Positions 16,478 through 25,324 of a stretch of DNA of 64,000 bases are shown here, piece by piece (within the stretch, counting starts at the first letter, position 1; every line of letters begins with the position of its first letter). The stretch spans positions 1 to 64,000 of the forward strand of contig CAIZFE010000004.1 in assembly GCA_903932145.1 (NCBI GenBank), read 5' to 3'. Below the pieces are notes generated by a model. The model ran no database searches and was not told the origin of the DNA. It saw only the letters and a program-made list of their open reading frames with translations. The stretch is from an uncultured Rhodopila sp. Lineage in GTDB: Bacteria; Pseudomonadota; Alphaproteobacteria; Acetobacterales; Acetobacteraceae. A program made the position numbers and the translations under genes.

Positions 16478-17161
16478 TCAAAAGCCGGAAGGGTCACCAT
16501 ACGGAACGTGCAGCACACGGTCCACGAAGATACCGGGGGTCACGACGTGATCGGGGTCGATCTCGCCGAGTTCACGGATGTGCTGTGCCTGCACCAGGGA
16601 CAGGTCGGAGGCCATCGCGCAGAGCGGATTGAAGTTCCGGCCGGACTGTTTGAAGGTCAGGTTGCCCCAACGATCGGCCTCCCACGCTTCCACCAGGCCG
16701 ACGTCGCCTTTCAGCCATTCTTCCAGGATGTAGGTGCGGCCGCCGATTTCGCGGTGCTCCTTGCCCACGGCCATTTTGGTGCCGACGCCCGTCGCGGTGA
16801 AAAACGCCGGGACCCCTGCCCCGGCGGCGCGCATCCGTTCCGCCAGCGTCCCTTGCGGCACGATCTCCAATTCGATCTTGCCGGCGCGATACAGCGTTTC
16901 GAACACGACGGGATCGGAGCTGCGCGGGAACGAGCAGATGATCTTGCGGACGCGGTTCAACTCCATCAGGCGGGCCAACCCGACATGGCCGGCGCCGGCG
17001 TTGTTGGCGGCGACGACGAGGTCCTTGGCCCCCTGCTCGATCAGCCCGTCAATCAGGGCGTTGGGTTGGCCGACGGAGCCGAAACCACCCAGCAGGACGA
17101 CGGAGCCATCCTTGATGCCGGACATCAGGTCGGCCATGGACTGGACGATCTTGTTGATCAT
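16478..17161 (-). CDS. pcaI: 3-oxoacid/3-oxoadipate CoA-transferase, alpha subunit
   Basis: Class I CoA-transferase A subunit, 227 residues, with the glycine-rich CoA-binding segment GGFGSVGQPNALI and the conserved NNAGAG, GTLAERMRA and GVPAFFTATGVGT blocks. Lies immediately before the B subunit gene, the usual order. It follows livF after a 109-base gap that shows no obvious hairpin, so it may be cotranscribed with the livKHMGF genes or have its own promoter. Acts in the last steps of the beta-ketoadipate pathway if the PcaI assignment holds. Confidence 0.86.
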   Translation of the reverse strand: MINKIVQSMADLMSGIKDGSVVLLGGFGSVGQPNALIDGLIEQGAKDLVVAANNAGAGHVGLARLMELNRVRKIICSFPRSSDPVVFETLYRAGKIELEIVPQGTLAERMRAAGAGVPAFFTATGVGTKMAVGKEHREIGGRTYILEEWLKGDVGLVEAWEADRWGNLTFKQSGRNFNPLCAMASDLSLVQAQHIRELGEIDPDHVVTPGIFVDRVLHVPYGDPSGF

Positions 17162-17270
17162 ACGAGGCGTTTCCTAGAGCGCGTTGTGCGGATGGTTTAG
17201 CGCCCCGAGACGCTGATGCCAAGACTGCGGCCCCGGCCGGCGGGCGAAAACCGGTAGGACGAGCGCCGCT

Positions 17271-17966
17271 TCAATAGTAACTCCAGAAGTTCGATGCCCG
17301 GGCTTCATCGGGATCGCCGTCAAAGACAATCCGCCCACTGTTCATGATGATCACCCGGTCGGCGATCTTCATCGCGGCGGCGACGTTCTGCTCGACCAAA
17401 ACCGCGGTCATCGCGTGCGATTTGCAGACGTCGCGGACCTGTTCGAACATCCGCTCCACCAGATTGGGCGCCAGTCCGATCGACGGCTCATCCAGCATCA
17501 AGCAGCGCGGCGTGCCCAAAATCGCCAGTGACAGCGCCAACATCTGCTGTTGCCCCCCGCTCATGCTGCCTGCTCTTGTGTCACGGCGCTCCGCCAGCAC
17601 GGGAAACAATTTGTAGATGTCGGGGACGTCGAACATCGCTCCGGCGCCGACATTCCGAGCCGCGACGACCGAGACGTTTTCGGCAACGGTCAGGTCCGGG
17701 AAGATGCCGCGGCCCTCCGGCAGCAGACGCACGCCAAGTGCGACGCGATCCGCGACGCTGAGGCGGCCGATATTCTGTCCGTCGAACAAAATCTCGCCGG
17801 CGGTCGGGCGCAGAAGCCCCATGATCGATTTCAGCGTCGTGGTTTTACCGGCGCCGTTGTGGCCGAGAAAGGCGAGGATCTGCCCCGGCGCCAGTGAAAA
17901 CGATACGTTCGAAACGACGGTTTTGGCGCCGTATCCCGATTCCAGGGCGTTCAATGCCAGCATCAT
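17271..17966 (-). CDS. livF: Branched-chain-type ABC transporter ATPase LivF
   Basis: 231-residue cytoplasmic ATPase. Walker A GHNGAGKTTT, signature MSGGQQQ (Met in place of Leu) and Walker B RCLMLDEPSIGLAP are in order, followed by LVEQNVAAA, the LivF-type switch. Its start codon shares bases with the livG stop at 17966, showing tight coupling. Fourth and last transporter component downstream of livK-livH-livM-livG, and just upstream of pcaI. Confidence 0.9.
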   Translation of the reverse strand: MMLALNALESGYGAKTVVSNVSFSLAPGQILAFLGHNGAGKTTTLKSIMGLLRPTAGEILFDGQNIGRLSVADRVALGVRLLPEGRGIFPDLTVAENVSVVAARNVGAGAMFDVPDIYKLFPVLAERRDTRAGSMSGGQQQMLALSLAILGTPRCLMLDEPSIGLAPNLVERMFEQVRDVCKSHAMTAVLVEQNVAAAMKIADRVIIMNSGRIVFDGDPDEARASNFWSYY

Positions 17967-18730
17967 CAGATCGTGCCGCCGAAATAGATTTCTGCCAGCG
18001 CCGGATCGTTGACGATGGCCTCAGGGGTGCCTTGCGCCATCAGGTGACCTTGATGCAAGAACAGAACGTCGTCGGCGATCTGCTGCACGACACGGGTGTT
18101 GTGTTCCACGACCAGCAGCGTCTTCCCGTCGTCCTGCAGCCGCCGCAGCAAGGCCATGACGCCGTCCAGGGCGCCGGCGGATAAGCCCGAGGCGGGTTCG
18201 TCCAGCAGGATCAGTTCGGCGCCTGTGGCCAGGACTCGGGCAATGGTCAGCAGCTTTTGTTCGCCGTAGGACAGATTGCGGGTAAAATCGTTGGCCCGCT
18301 CGATCAAGCCCACGCGGTTCAGGATCGCCAGGGCTTCGACGCGGCGGTGCCGCTGGGCGGAGGCGACATGGAACGGCCGGAAGATGGCGGCCACCGGTTC
18401 CTCGCCGGTTTGTGCCGGCATGCTGGCCAGGACGTTGTCGATCGCCGTCAGATCGACGAACAGCCGCAGGTTCTGGAACGTCCTTGCGATGCCCGCGGCG
18501 ACGATCGCCTGTGGCTTCCAACCATCCAGCGTTTGCCCCTTGAAGCTGACCGAGCCAGCTCCAGGACGCAGAAAACCGGTGATGACGTTGAAGATCGTTG
18601 TTTTGCCGGCACCGTTGGGGCCAACCAGGCAGGTGATCTTGCCCTGCTGGACTGTGAAGCCGCAATCGTTCAGCGCCTTCAGGCCGCCGAAGCTGACATC
18701 GACTCCGGACGCCTGGAGATACGCGGTCAT
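17966..18730 (-). CDS. livG: Branched-chain-type ABC transporter ATPase LivG
   Basis: 254-residue ATPase. Walker A VGPNGAGKTTIF, the LivG-specific ARTFQNLRLF Q-loop, signature LSYGEQKLL and Walker B LILLDEPASGL are visible, and the C-terminal YFGGTI fits the family. Overlaps livM by 4 bases and livF by 1. Partner of LivF in powering the LivHM permease. Confidence 0.9.
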   Translation of the reverse strand: MTAYLQASGVDVSFGGLKALNDCGFTVQQGKITCLVGPNGAGKTTIFNVITGFLRPGAGSVSFKGQTLDGWKPQAIVAAGIARTFQNLRLFVDLTAIDNVLASMPAQTGEEPVAAIFRPFHVASAQRHRRVEALAILNRVGLIERANDFTRNLSYGEQKLLTIARVLATGAELILLDEPASGLSAGALDGVMALLRRLQDDGKTLLVVEHNTRVVQQIADDVLFLHQGHLMAQGTPEAIVNDPALAEIYFGGTI

Positions 18731-19590
18731 AGCTTTTCCCCCGCCAGGCCCTGAGGGCGGAACAGCATGAACGCAATCAGCAAGACGCCGTAGATCAGTT
18801 GCCGAGCGGCCGCGGCGACCGTGGTGGGAATATCGACCAAGGTCAGGATTTGCGGCAATGCCAGCAGCAGGAAGGGTCCCAGGATCGACCCCGCCAGAGT
18901 GCGGGCGCCGCCGACCACGACCATGGTCAGCAACAAAATCGACGAGTCCAGATCGAACGACGACGGATCGATAAAGCTCAGGAACGTTGCGTATAATCCG
19001 CCTGCTGTGCCGGCGAAGGCGCCTGCCAGGGCAGCCGCGGAGACTTTGGCGCGCAGCACGCTTTTGCCGGCGGCGGCGACCGCGAGTTCATCCTCGCGGA
19101 TGGCGCGTAGCAGGCGTCCGAACGGGGCGCGCATCACCAGCCAGAAAATCAGGCAACCCAGGCCCATGCCGGCGACGCACAGGGAGACAACTTCGCCGCT
19201 GCTCTCCAGCGCCTTTCCTGCCAGGTCGGGAGGTGGAATGCCGGGCAGGCCGTTGGCGCCTCCGGTGCCGTCGGTCCAGTTGGTGAAGACGGCGGTGGCC
19301 AGTAGCTGAATGCCGAACGATGTCACGACGAAGTAGTCGCCGGACACGCGCAACGCGGGCAGTGTGACCAGGATGTTCAGGGCGATGCAGCACAGCGCGG
19401 CGATGGCCAGCGCGGGAAGGAAGGACATCGTCTCGTTCATCAGGAAGAACGCAACGATATAGGCGCCGACGCCGAAGACGGCCGCCTGGGAAACCGAGAA
19501 GATCCCGGCGATGCCGACCAGAAGGTTCGTCGATAGCCCCAACAGGACGTAGATCGAGGCTAAGGCGATGTAGCTGAACCAGAAATCCAT
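18727..19590 (-). CDS. livM: Branched-chain-type ABC transporter permease LivM
   Basis: 287-residue inner-membrane permease with about eight helices and LivM landmarks: NLLVGIAGIFSVSQAAVFGVGAY near residue 25, the SGDYFVVTSFGIQLLA segment and TDGTGGANGLPGIP near 105, then the cytoplasmic loop with RAIREDELAVAAAG. Overlaps livG by 4 bases and follows livH by 3. Shows ordinary, unfused organisation in contrast to the LivMGF fusion at 7.9-10.4 kb. Confidence 0.9.
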   Translation of the reverse strand: MDFWFSYIALASIYVLLGLSTNLLVGIAGIFSVSQAAVFGVGAYIVAFFLMNETMSFLPALAIAALCCIALNILVTLPALRVSGDYFVVTSFGIQLLATAVFTNWTDGTGGANGLPGIPPPDLAGKALESSGEVVSLCVAGMGLGCLIFWLVMRAPFGRLLRAIREDELAVAAAGKSVLRAKVSAAALAGAFAGTAGGLYATFLSFIDPSSFDLDSSILLLTMVVVGGARTLAGSILGPFLLLALPQILTLVDIPTTVAAAARQLIYGVLLIAFMLFRPQGLAGEKL

Positions 19591-19593
19591 GGT

Positions 19594-20460
19594 CTAGCGC
19601 GCCGCCGCGAACAGGCCGGTGGGGCGGAACAGCATGAAGACGACGAAGATGAAGAAGGTCACGCCGATGCTCCATTCGCCGGGAATGAACAGCAGCGACA
19701 TGTTTTGCAGTTCGGTAATGACGATGGCCAATACGAAGGCTCCGGTGATGCTGCCTACCCCGCCGGCGATCATCGCGATCGTTGCGGTCAGCAGCGGCGT
19801 CACGCCGTTATAGGGTTGCAAGCCGAAGTCCAGCGGCACCAGGATTCCAGGCAGGCAGACCAGCGCCGAGGCGATCGCCATGACATAAATATGGACACGC
19901 CGTGGCTGCAGGCGAACGATTTCCGCCAGGAACGGATTGGACGCCACAGCCCGGATTTGCTTGCCCAGGATCGTTCCGTGAGAGAACCACATCACCCCGC
20001 CATAGGCGGCGACATTGACCAGCACAGTCAGTAGCTGGGTCATTGTCAGGCGAACGTTGCCGCCTAAATGGAAGACCTGACTCCCCCACGGCAGTTCGAA
20101 CTGCAGGATGTTGGCCGTAAACACGGCCGCCAGGATGTTTTGAATGACGGCCAGTGTGCCCAGTGACGCGATCAGTACGACAAGATGCGTTGCCCTGCGT
20201 CTCTCCAGCCGAGCATAGAGGACGCCCTGAATGAGGGCGCCCAGCGCTGTCGCGGCGGCGATTGCTCCCACAAACGCGATTGGAGCGGGGAAACCATGCC
20301 GCAGCAACGACCATGCGACGTAGCCGCTCATTGTATAGACACCGGCGTGCGCCACGTGGAAAATCTTGGTCGTGGCGTAGACCAGAGAAAAACTGACCGC
20401 GACGATGCCCAGGGCGCAGCCCGTCACGATCCCATTGCACAAAAGCTGTAAGGCGAGCAT
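19594..20460 (-). CDS. livH: Branched-chain-type ABC transporter permease LivH
   Basis: 288-residue inner-membrane permease. The N-terminal helix pair GIVAVSFSLVYATTKIFHVAHAG and the C-terminal FMLFRPTGLF are typical LivH features, and a YEA-like loop lies around residue 180. It starts 3 bases after the livK stop. It pairs with LivM to form the translocation path for whatever LivK binds. Confidence 0.89.
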   Translation of the reverse strand: MLALQLLCNGIVTGCALGIVAVSFSLVYATTKIFHVAHAGVYTMSGYVAWSLLRHGFPAPIAFVGAIAAATALGALIQGVLYARLERRRATHLVVLIASLGTLAVIQNILAAVFTANILQFELPWGSQVFHLGGNVRLTMTQLLTVLVNVAAYGGVMWFSHGTILGKQIRAVASNPFLAEIVRLQPRRVHIYVMAIASALVCLPGILVPLDFGLQPYNGVTPLLTATIAMIAGGVGSITGAFVLAIVITELQNMSLLFIPGEWSIGVTFFIFVVFMLFRPTGLFAAAR

Positions 20461-20463
20461 CGG

Positions 20464-21564
20464 TCAGTCGCTGCTCATCTGCTTGATCGTCACGTCCTTG
20501 CCGCCCTTCATCACGTTGATGTCCAGCGGCACGGTTGCTGTGTTGGTCTTGAACTCCAGTGGAATAAGGCCCTGGAATTTGCCGATCGTGAACAGCATGT
20601 CATGCATGGATTCGCCGGTGATCGGCTTGCCCTCGGTCAACAGGCGATCGGTCACCGCCAGGATGATCTGGGTCGCGTTGTAGTATTGGCGAACGAAGAA
20701 TTCCATCTCGACACCGAACTTCGCCTTGAACTCGGCGGCCAGTTCCGGCGGGGCGTCGATGCGGACCTGCGTATGGACGATGCCCTCGGACGACGGATCG
20801 GCGACAAGCGTCGGATCTTGCAGGAATGTCGTGCCGGCAACGGCGAAGTTCAAACCAAGCTGCTTGTATTGTTGGGCCATTTGCAGCGCGGCGGCGGTGA
20901 TCGATACCAGCATCACCTCGGGCTTGGCGTCGGCAAGTTTCAGCAGAGCCGGACGGAAATCGGTTTGGCCGAACTGGGTCGGCTCCTGCGCCAGAATGGT
21001 TCCGCCGGCTTCGGGGAAGTATTTCTGGTAGTCATCGCGCCCGGCGATGCCGGCGGCGTCGTTTTCAAACAGGATCGCCGCCTGCTTTTTGCCCTCGCCC
21101 GCCAGGTATTTGGAGATGACCTTGATCTCATCGCCGATCGTCGGCAGCGTGTTGACCAGATAGGGCGAGGCGGTCGCCAGCTTGTCGGCCTGCGCGCCGG
21201 CGTTCACCAGCAGAATCTTCTTCCGCGTCGCCAGGGGAGCCATCGCCAGCGACGGGCCCGAGTAGGCGCTGAAGATCATCGGCACGTGCTGCAGATCGGC
21301 CAGTTTGTTGAAGCTGAGGATCGATTGGTCGGGCTTGGCCTGGTTATCCTCGAACAGGATTTCGATTGTGTTGCCATGGACGCCGCCGGCCGCGTTGGCT
21401 TTTTCGACCGCGAACTGGATGCCGCGCATCTGCTGCGTGCCGATCCCTGCACCGGGGCCGGTCAACGGCAGGATGGCACCGAACCGGATGGTGTCGGCAT
21501 GCGCACTCGTTGCAGCCAATACGACCGCGATGACCCCAATTCCATAGCGAAGGAGAGTGCGCAT
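20464..21564 (-). CDS. livK: Branched-chain-type ABC transporter substrate-binding protein LivK
   Basis: 366-residue periplasmic binding protein with a Sec signal (MRTLLRYGIGVIAVVLAATSAHA, cleavage after AHA) and the mature start DTIRFGAILPLTGPGAGIG. The ATG at 21564 is chosen because it opens the signal peptide; the frame to 21621 adds a non-signal leader. First gene of a minus-strand unit livKHMGF-pcaIJ, transcribed divergently from an MFS gene across about 160 bases. Not a close copy of the two binding proteins at 4.2-6.7 kb. Ligand unknown; the pcaIJ linkage suggests an aromatic or dicarboxylic acid. Confidence 0.88.
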   Translation of the reverse strand: MRTLLRYGIGVIAVVLAATSAHADTIRFGAILPLTGPGAGIGTQQMRGIQFAVEKANAAGGVHGNTIEILFEDNQAKPDQSILSFNKLADLQHVPMIFSAYSGPSLAMAPLATRKKILLVNAGAQADKLATASPYLVNTLPTIGDEIKVISKYLAGEGKKQAAILFENDAAGIAGRDDYQKYFPEAGGTILAQEPTQFGQTDFRPALLKLADAKPEVMLVSITAAALQMAQQYKQLGLNFAVAGTTFLQDPTLVADPSSEGIVHTQVRIDAPPELAAEFKAKFGVEMEFFVRQYYNATQIILAVTDRLLTEGKPITGESMHDMLFTIGKFQGLIPLEFKTNTATVPLDINVMKGGKDVTIKQMSSD

Positions 21565-21722
21565 CGACGTTTCCCTTAGATTGTTGGGGGTAGGCTTATG
21601 CGGGGCACGATGCGGGGTCAAGCCGCGCCGCAGGTTCCTCTCGCACTTTGCCTGCGATCTGCTAGCATCGCTGCCAATCGCCAGGGACGCCCAAGTCCCG
21701 GCACTATAAGGGGGCTACGACC

Positions 21723-23069
21723 ATGGATGTGACTCCATCGCGTGCCGGGCTACAGAATGAGATCACCGATCTGGAGCGGCAGACCATCGCCCGCGTCTCC
21801 CGGCGGCTGCTGCCATTGCTCATGGCGTGTTATTTTGTTGCGTATCTTGACCGGGTGAACGTCGGGTTCGCCTCGCTGACCATGAATAAGGCGCTGGGCT
21901 TCAGTTCCGCCGTGTATGGGTTTGGCGGCGGTATTTTCTTCCTGGGATATTTCATCTTCGAGGTCCCCAGCAACGTTCTGCTCAGCAAAGTTGGTGCGCG
22001 GCGCTGGATCGCTCGGATTTTGGTGACCTGGGGCATTATTTCCGCCTGCACGGCGTTCATTACTGGTCCAACCTCGTTCTACTCGGTGCGGTTCCTGTTG
22101 GGAATCGCCGAGGCAGGGTTCTTCCCGGGCATCATCCTGTATCTGACCTGGTGGTTTCCGTCTTACTACCGGTCCCGCATCGTCGGTATCTTCATGGCCG
22201 CGATCCCGCTGTCGAATATTTTGGGCTCACTCGTTTCGGGCGTGCTGCTCGATCTCGACGGTTGGATGGGGCTCGCCGGCTGGCAGTGGCTGTTCATTAT
22301 GGAGGCAGCGCCCGCGGTGGTTCTGGGCGTCGCGTTCTGGATCTACATGACGGATTGGCCGTCCCAGGCGCATTGGCTGACCGACGAACAGCGCGGCTGG
22401 CTGACTGCCCGGTTGGACGCCGAACGCGCGCAGCGTGAGGAAATCAAGCACTACAGCCTGTGGCAGGCGCTGACGAACCGGCGGGTGCTGACGCTGAGTC
22501 TGGTGTATTTCGGCGGCACGTTCTCCGGCTACGGCATCGTGCTGTTCCAACCGCAAATCGTGCATCGGCTGTCCGCCGGGTTCGGAATGACCGGGTTGAT
22601 CAATGCGGTCCCTTACGTGTTCGCGGCCATCGCGATGGTGCTGTGGGGGCGTCACTCCGACCATACCGGCGAGCGGCCGCGACACGTTGCGGCAGCTTAC
22701 TCGGTCGGAGCGATGGGCCTGATTGCCACCGCGATGATGACCGATCCGCTGCTGACGATGACCATGCTGGTGGTGGCGGCGATGGGGCAGTCGTCCACCG
22801 GGCCGACGTTCTGGACGCTGCCCACGGCGATGCTGTCAGGCACGGCGGCGGCGGGCGGGATCGCGCTGATCAACGCGTTGGGCAATCTGGGCGGATTCTT
22901 CGGGCCGTATCTGTTCGGACTGATTAAGGACGCCACCGGCGGCAGTTTCACCTATGCGTTGATGGTGCTGGCGCTTGGTCCTATCTGCTCGGCAACGATT
23001 GTGTTGATGCTGGGGCACGATCGGCGGCTGGAGCATATTCCGGGGCGGCAGGCGGCCGCGCGGCGCTAA
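21723..23069 (+). CDS. MFS transporter, anion:cation symporter (ACS) family
   Basis: 448 residues with twelve predicted helices. The first loop carries YLDRVNVGFASLTMNKALGFS and helix 4-5 has GIAEAGFFPGIILYLTWWFP, both signatures of the ACS group that includes phthalate, 4-hydroxyphenylacetate, tartrate and glucarate importers. Central loop around residues 215-245 is hydrophilic. Divergent from livK, sharing the intergenic region at 21565-21722, so coordinated control with the liv-pca operon is plausible. Likely imports an organic acid with protons; exact substrate not readable from sequence. Confidence 0.88.
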   Translation: MDVTPSRAGLQNEITDLERQTIARVSRRLLPLLMACYFVAYLDRVNVGFASLTMNKALGFSSAVYGFGGGIFFLGYFIFEVPSNVLLSKVGARRWIARILVTWGIISACTAFITGPTSFYSVRFLLGIAEAGFFPGIILYLTWWFPSYYRSRIVGIFMAAIPLSNILGSLVSGVLLDLDGWMGLAGWQWLFIMEAAPAVVLGVAFWIYMTDWPSQAHWLTDEQRGWLTARLDAERAQREEIKHYSLWQALTNRRVLTLSLVYFGGTFSGYGIVLFQPQIVHRLSAGFGMTGLINAVPYVFAAIAMVLWGRHSDHTGERPRHVAAAYSVGAMGLIATAMMTDPLLTMTMLVVAAMGQSSTGPTFWTLPTAMLSGTAAAGGIALINALGNLGGFFGPYLFGLIKDATGGSFTYALMVLALGPICSATIVLMLGHDRRLEHIPGRQAAARR

Positions 23070-23072
23070 AGG

Positions 23073-23306
23073 TTATTCTTCGTCCTGGTCTGGCTCGTCG
23101 CTCAGAACCAAGCGAGGCTTGTTGGGAAACCTGAGGCTACTGTAAAGAGTCCGGCATGGAAGGGCGATTTCCGGATCAGCGATTTCGAGCATGGACTCCA
23201 ATCCTTCGATCGTTTGATACGCCCATGATCCGTCGTCCTGGCGTTTCCAGTGAATAATTTTTGGCTCAGCCGTTTCCACCAGGATGATATGCCGCAGGCT
23301 GGGCAT
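23073..23306 (-). pseudogene. Remnant of a Uma2-family (DUF820) protein
   Basis: 77 codons resembling only the C-terminal third of Uma2/DUF820 proteins: a strand LRHIILVETAEPKIIHWKR, then WAYQTIEGLESMLEIADPEI and a closing LYSSLRFP. The catalytic PD-(D/E)XK core that should precede it is absent, because upstream sequence turns into the unrelated region near 23.35 kb. It ends 3 bases from the MFS stop. Either a broken gene or a small independent protein; the truncated reading is favoured. Confidence 0.5.
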
Positions 23307-23376
23307 CGGGCGCTGCGGTTCTGGGTTGAGGCGGGATCATAGCAGGAAATGGCGCCGCCGCACGTCCCAACCGGTT

Positions 23377-23568
23377 ATGATCATCAGCATCACGATCCCG
23401 CTGGACGAAGACGCCGCCCGCGCGCTGCAAGCCGATCCCGTCAAACTTCAGGTGCTCGGCCAGCTGCTGAGCGGTTGGCTGCGGCCGGAGGGACAGACCG
23501 GCCGGCTTCTCCGTGCGATAGACAAGGATGCCGCGCAGTCGGGACGTGAAGGACAACACGTTTCTTAG
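23377..23568 (+). CDS. Small antitoxin-like protein beside a PIN-toxin remnant
   Basis: 63 residues from ATG 23377: a short strand IISITIPLDED, two amphipathic helices, and a charged tail. Composition and position directly before PIN-like sequence suggest the antitoxin of a VapBC-like pair. The last residues (GREGQHVS) come from reading out of frame into the toxin scrap that starts at 23543, so the native C-terminus has been replaced. No family confirmed. Confidence 0.4.
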   Translation: MIISITIPLDEDAARALQADPVKLQVLGQLLSGWLRPEGQTGRLLRAIDKDAAQSGREGQHVS

Positions 23569-23647
23569 GCTGGTGTTGGCGTCCGATGCCCCGCTCCTTG
23601 TGTCCAGGGACGAGGACTTGCTGACCCTCGACCCGGGGCGAGGCTGA
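23543..23647 (+). pseudogene. C-terminal scrap of a PIN-domain toxin
   Basis: In the frame starting at 23543 the sequence reads DVKDNTFLRLVLASD then APLLVSRDEDLLTLDPGRG and a stop. This matches the end of PIN-domain ribonucleases, where a D..D.FL..A motif is followed by a buried strand ending SRD.DLL. Everything before it (the first catalytic Asp and the Glu helix) is missing, and it overlaps the antitoxin-like frame. A deletion joined the antitoxin directly to the toxin's tail. Confidence 0.55.
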
Positions 23648-24121
23648 AAGATCGTTCGCCCCGCCTCTTACCTCGCCGTGCCGGCGATCTGAAACGTTTC
23701 CGCCCGCCGGTCCGCCGCCACGGTAGCTGCGGCAAAGTCAGCCGATGCTGACCCCGGTTGCCTCGGCCATACCCGGGATCGTCGCGTCGATCTCGTCCTG
23801 GTTTTTCCCCATTGCTCGGGCAGTCGCCATGATTCCCGATCCCCATGAGCTTTGGCGTTGCTGCCACGGCGGTGGCGCTTGTGTGGGCGGCGGGACAGCA
23901 AGGAAGCAATTGTCAATGATTTAGGGGATGAAGGGGATTGCTGCTGTGTTGCCGGAGCCTCCGGTGATGCACGAACCCACCTGCCGGGCATCCTCTTCAT
24001 CCCCAAAATGCCCTCAACCATTGACATTTTGTTTCTTGGGGGCCACCCGCGCGGCGCCCATCCTGACATGTTGCCGCGTTAAACAGCAGGCTGGGCCGAC
24101 TGCGGCGGCATGCACGTCAGT
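23648..24121. other. Gap without a recognisable gene
   Basis: About 470 bases with short frames on both strands and no convincing ribosome sites or motifs. A 30-codon minus-strand frame (23738-23830, beginning MATARAMGKNQDEID) has coding-like composition but no known match in my memory. The stretch probably holds debris from the broken toxin region and leads into the promoter region of the next gene. Confidence 0.4.
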
Positions 24122-24122
24122 G

Positions 24123-24151
24123 TTGACATAATCTAACCTTTATGTTAGTCA
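24123..24151 (+). promoter_or_regulatory. Conserved promoter-like block of duplicated gene, copy 1
   Basis: TTGACA at 24123-24128 is followed by CTAAC (24133-24137) and GTTAG (24144-24148), an interrupted inverted repeat. The same block precedes copy 2 at 60470-60498. TTGACA lies only 35 bases before the ATG, so if it is the -35 box the transcript would be almost leaderless; a -10 box would fall at TAGTCA (24146-24151), a poor match. Confidence 0.45.
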
Positions 24152-24157
24152 ACAAAC

Positions 24158-24991
24158 ATGGAGCATACGGCGCCAACGACGACCCGGCCTGCCCCGCCCG
24201 ATCCAACACAGGATCAGGCCGGCCGCACCATGCCGCAACGTCTCGCTGCCCTGCTGCATGTCGTCCGGGTCCTGCTCAGCCACGGCCGCCGGCTTGTCGA
24301 GACGGTGCCGGCGCGCACCGCCAATGTGGAATTCGCCGCCCTGGCGGCGGTTTGCGGCACCTACACGCTGGCGACCATCCTCGCCCGGCTCCAGCGCGGC
24401 ATTCTGCGCGCCATGGCGTTGGAGCGCTATCTGCTCGCCCGCGCCGCAAAAGGCCGCGAGATCGGATTCGTCTATTACAAGGACCCACGCGAACGTGCGC
24501 CGGCCAAGCCGGCAGCGGAACCGCAGAAGGGGGAGCCGGCTTCTGACGAGGCGGCAAGCGAAGTCCAGGGTGGCCGTGCCAAGTCCGGCGAAGACGAAGC
24601 GGCGCCGAAGCGCCCCGCGTTCGATCCGGACGATCTCCGTATCCCCACCCCTGAGGAACTCGACGCCGAGGTGCGCCGCCGGCCGCTCGGACGGACCATC
24701 CTCTCGATCTGCATGGACCTCGCGGTCATTCCGAGTTTCTGCACCGGCCCATTCTGGAACCAGATATTCGATACGCTAAATAATTACGGCGGTAGTTTCA
24801 CCACGCTGTTTAAAATACGAGCACACCGCGAGACATCGTTTCAGAAAGAGCGGGACAAAAAGCCGGACACCTGGGACTTTGACTGGACGTTCCCACCGCC
24901 GGAGACGGTTCGTCAGGTGCTGGGGTACATGATCGGCGAGGCGCCGATTTTGGACCCGTTTGATCCACTGCCGGCCACCGCTCCGTCCTGA
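24158..24991 (+). CDS. Unrecognised duplicated protein, copy 1
   Basis: 277 residues with no family I can name; a close paralogue lies at 60506-61339. N-terminus is low-complexity (Thr/Pro/Asp) ending QDQAGRTMP. Residues about 25-95 are conserved: LAALLHVVRVLL, a moderately hydrophobic segment AALAAVCGTYTLATILARL, and LQRGILRAMALERYLLARA followed by KGREIG. Residues about 110-150 are a variable Ala/Pro/Glu linker. Residues about 150-270 are the best conserved part: FDPDDLRIPT, RRPLGRTILSICMDLAVIP, FCTGPFWNQIF, the ETVRQVLGYMIGEAPILDP end. Cysteines in CMD and FCTG are shared by both copies. Possibly membrane-associated. Flanks are conserved too, so the duplicated unit is larger than the gene. 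Confidence 0.8.
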   Translation: MEHTAPTTTRPAPPDPTQDQAGRTMPQRLAALLHVVRVLLSHGRRLVETVPARTANVEFAALAAVCGTYTLATILARLQRGILRAMALERYLLARAAKGREIGFVYYKDPRERAPAKPAAEPQKGEPASDEAASEVQGGRAKSGEDEAAPKRPAFDPDDLRIPTPEELDAEVRRRPLGRTILSICMDLAVIPSFCTGPFWNQIFDTLNNYGGSFTTLFKIRAHRETSFQKERDKKPDTWDFDWTFPPPETVRQVLGYMIGEAPILDPFDPLPATAPS

Positions 24992-25324
24992 CTCTCATGC
25001 TTCTGGACAGGCGTCGCACCCTCTGATTCCGGGGGCGTTTTCACGCGCGAACCGGGCCGGCCTCGTCACGGGTGAACGCAGGGGCCGGGACATCTCCGTC
25101 TTCGGATCCACGAATTAAGAAAAATCTCTCATAAAATGGGATACATTCTCAGGACGTGGCTTTTGAGACGATGTTGAGCGCGCACCTCTTGAATCAACGG
25201 TCTGGAGGATCGACTCTGCGGTGCCGCGATAGGTGCCCCGGACAATCCCCCCGATCAAGTCCCGGGACGGGGAAAACGATCAACGCGAACGCCCTTGGGT
25301 ATAACTCCAGCCGCTGTTCAGTCC
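24992..25324. other. Gap with the conserved 3' flank of the duplicated unit
   Basis: At 25015-25037 is a block beginning CGCACCCTCTGATTCC that is identical to 61363-61385 after copy 2, followed by a related stretch through GCGCGCGAACCGG-like sequence. Beyond about 25060 nothing recognisable is seen before the alcohol dehydrogenase stop; short frames here lack ribosome sites. Confidence 0.5.

Noticed and set aside
23738-23830. 30-codon minus-strand frame beginning MATARAMGKNQ
   Set aside because: Coding-like composition but too short, no visible ribosome site and no family; noted only in the gap entry.
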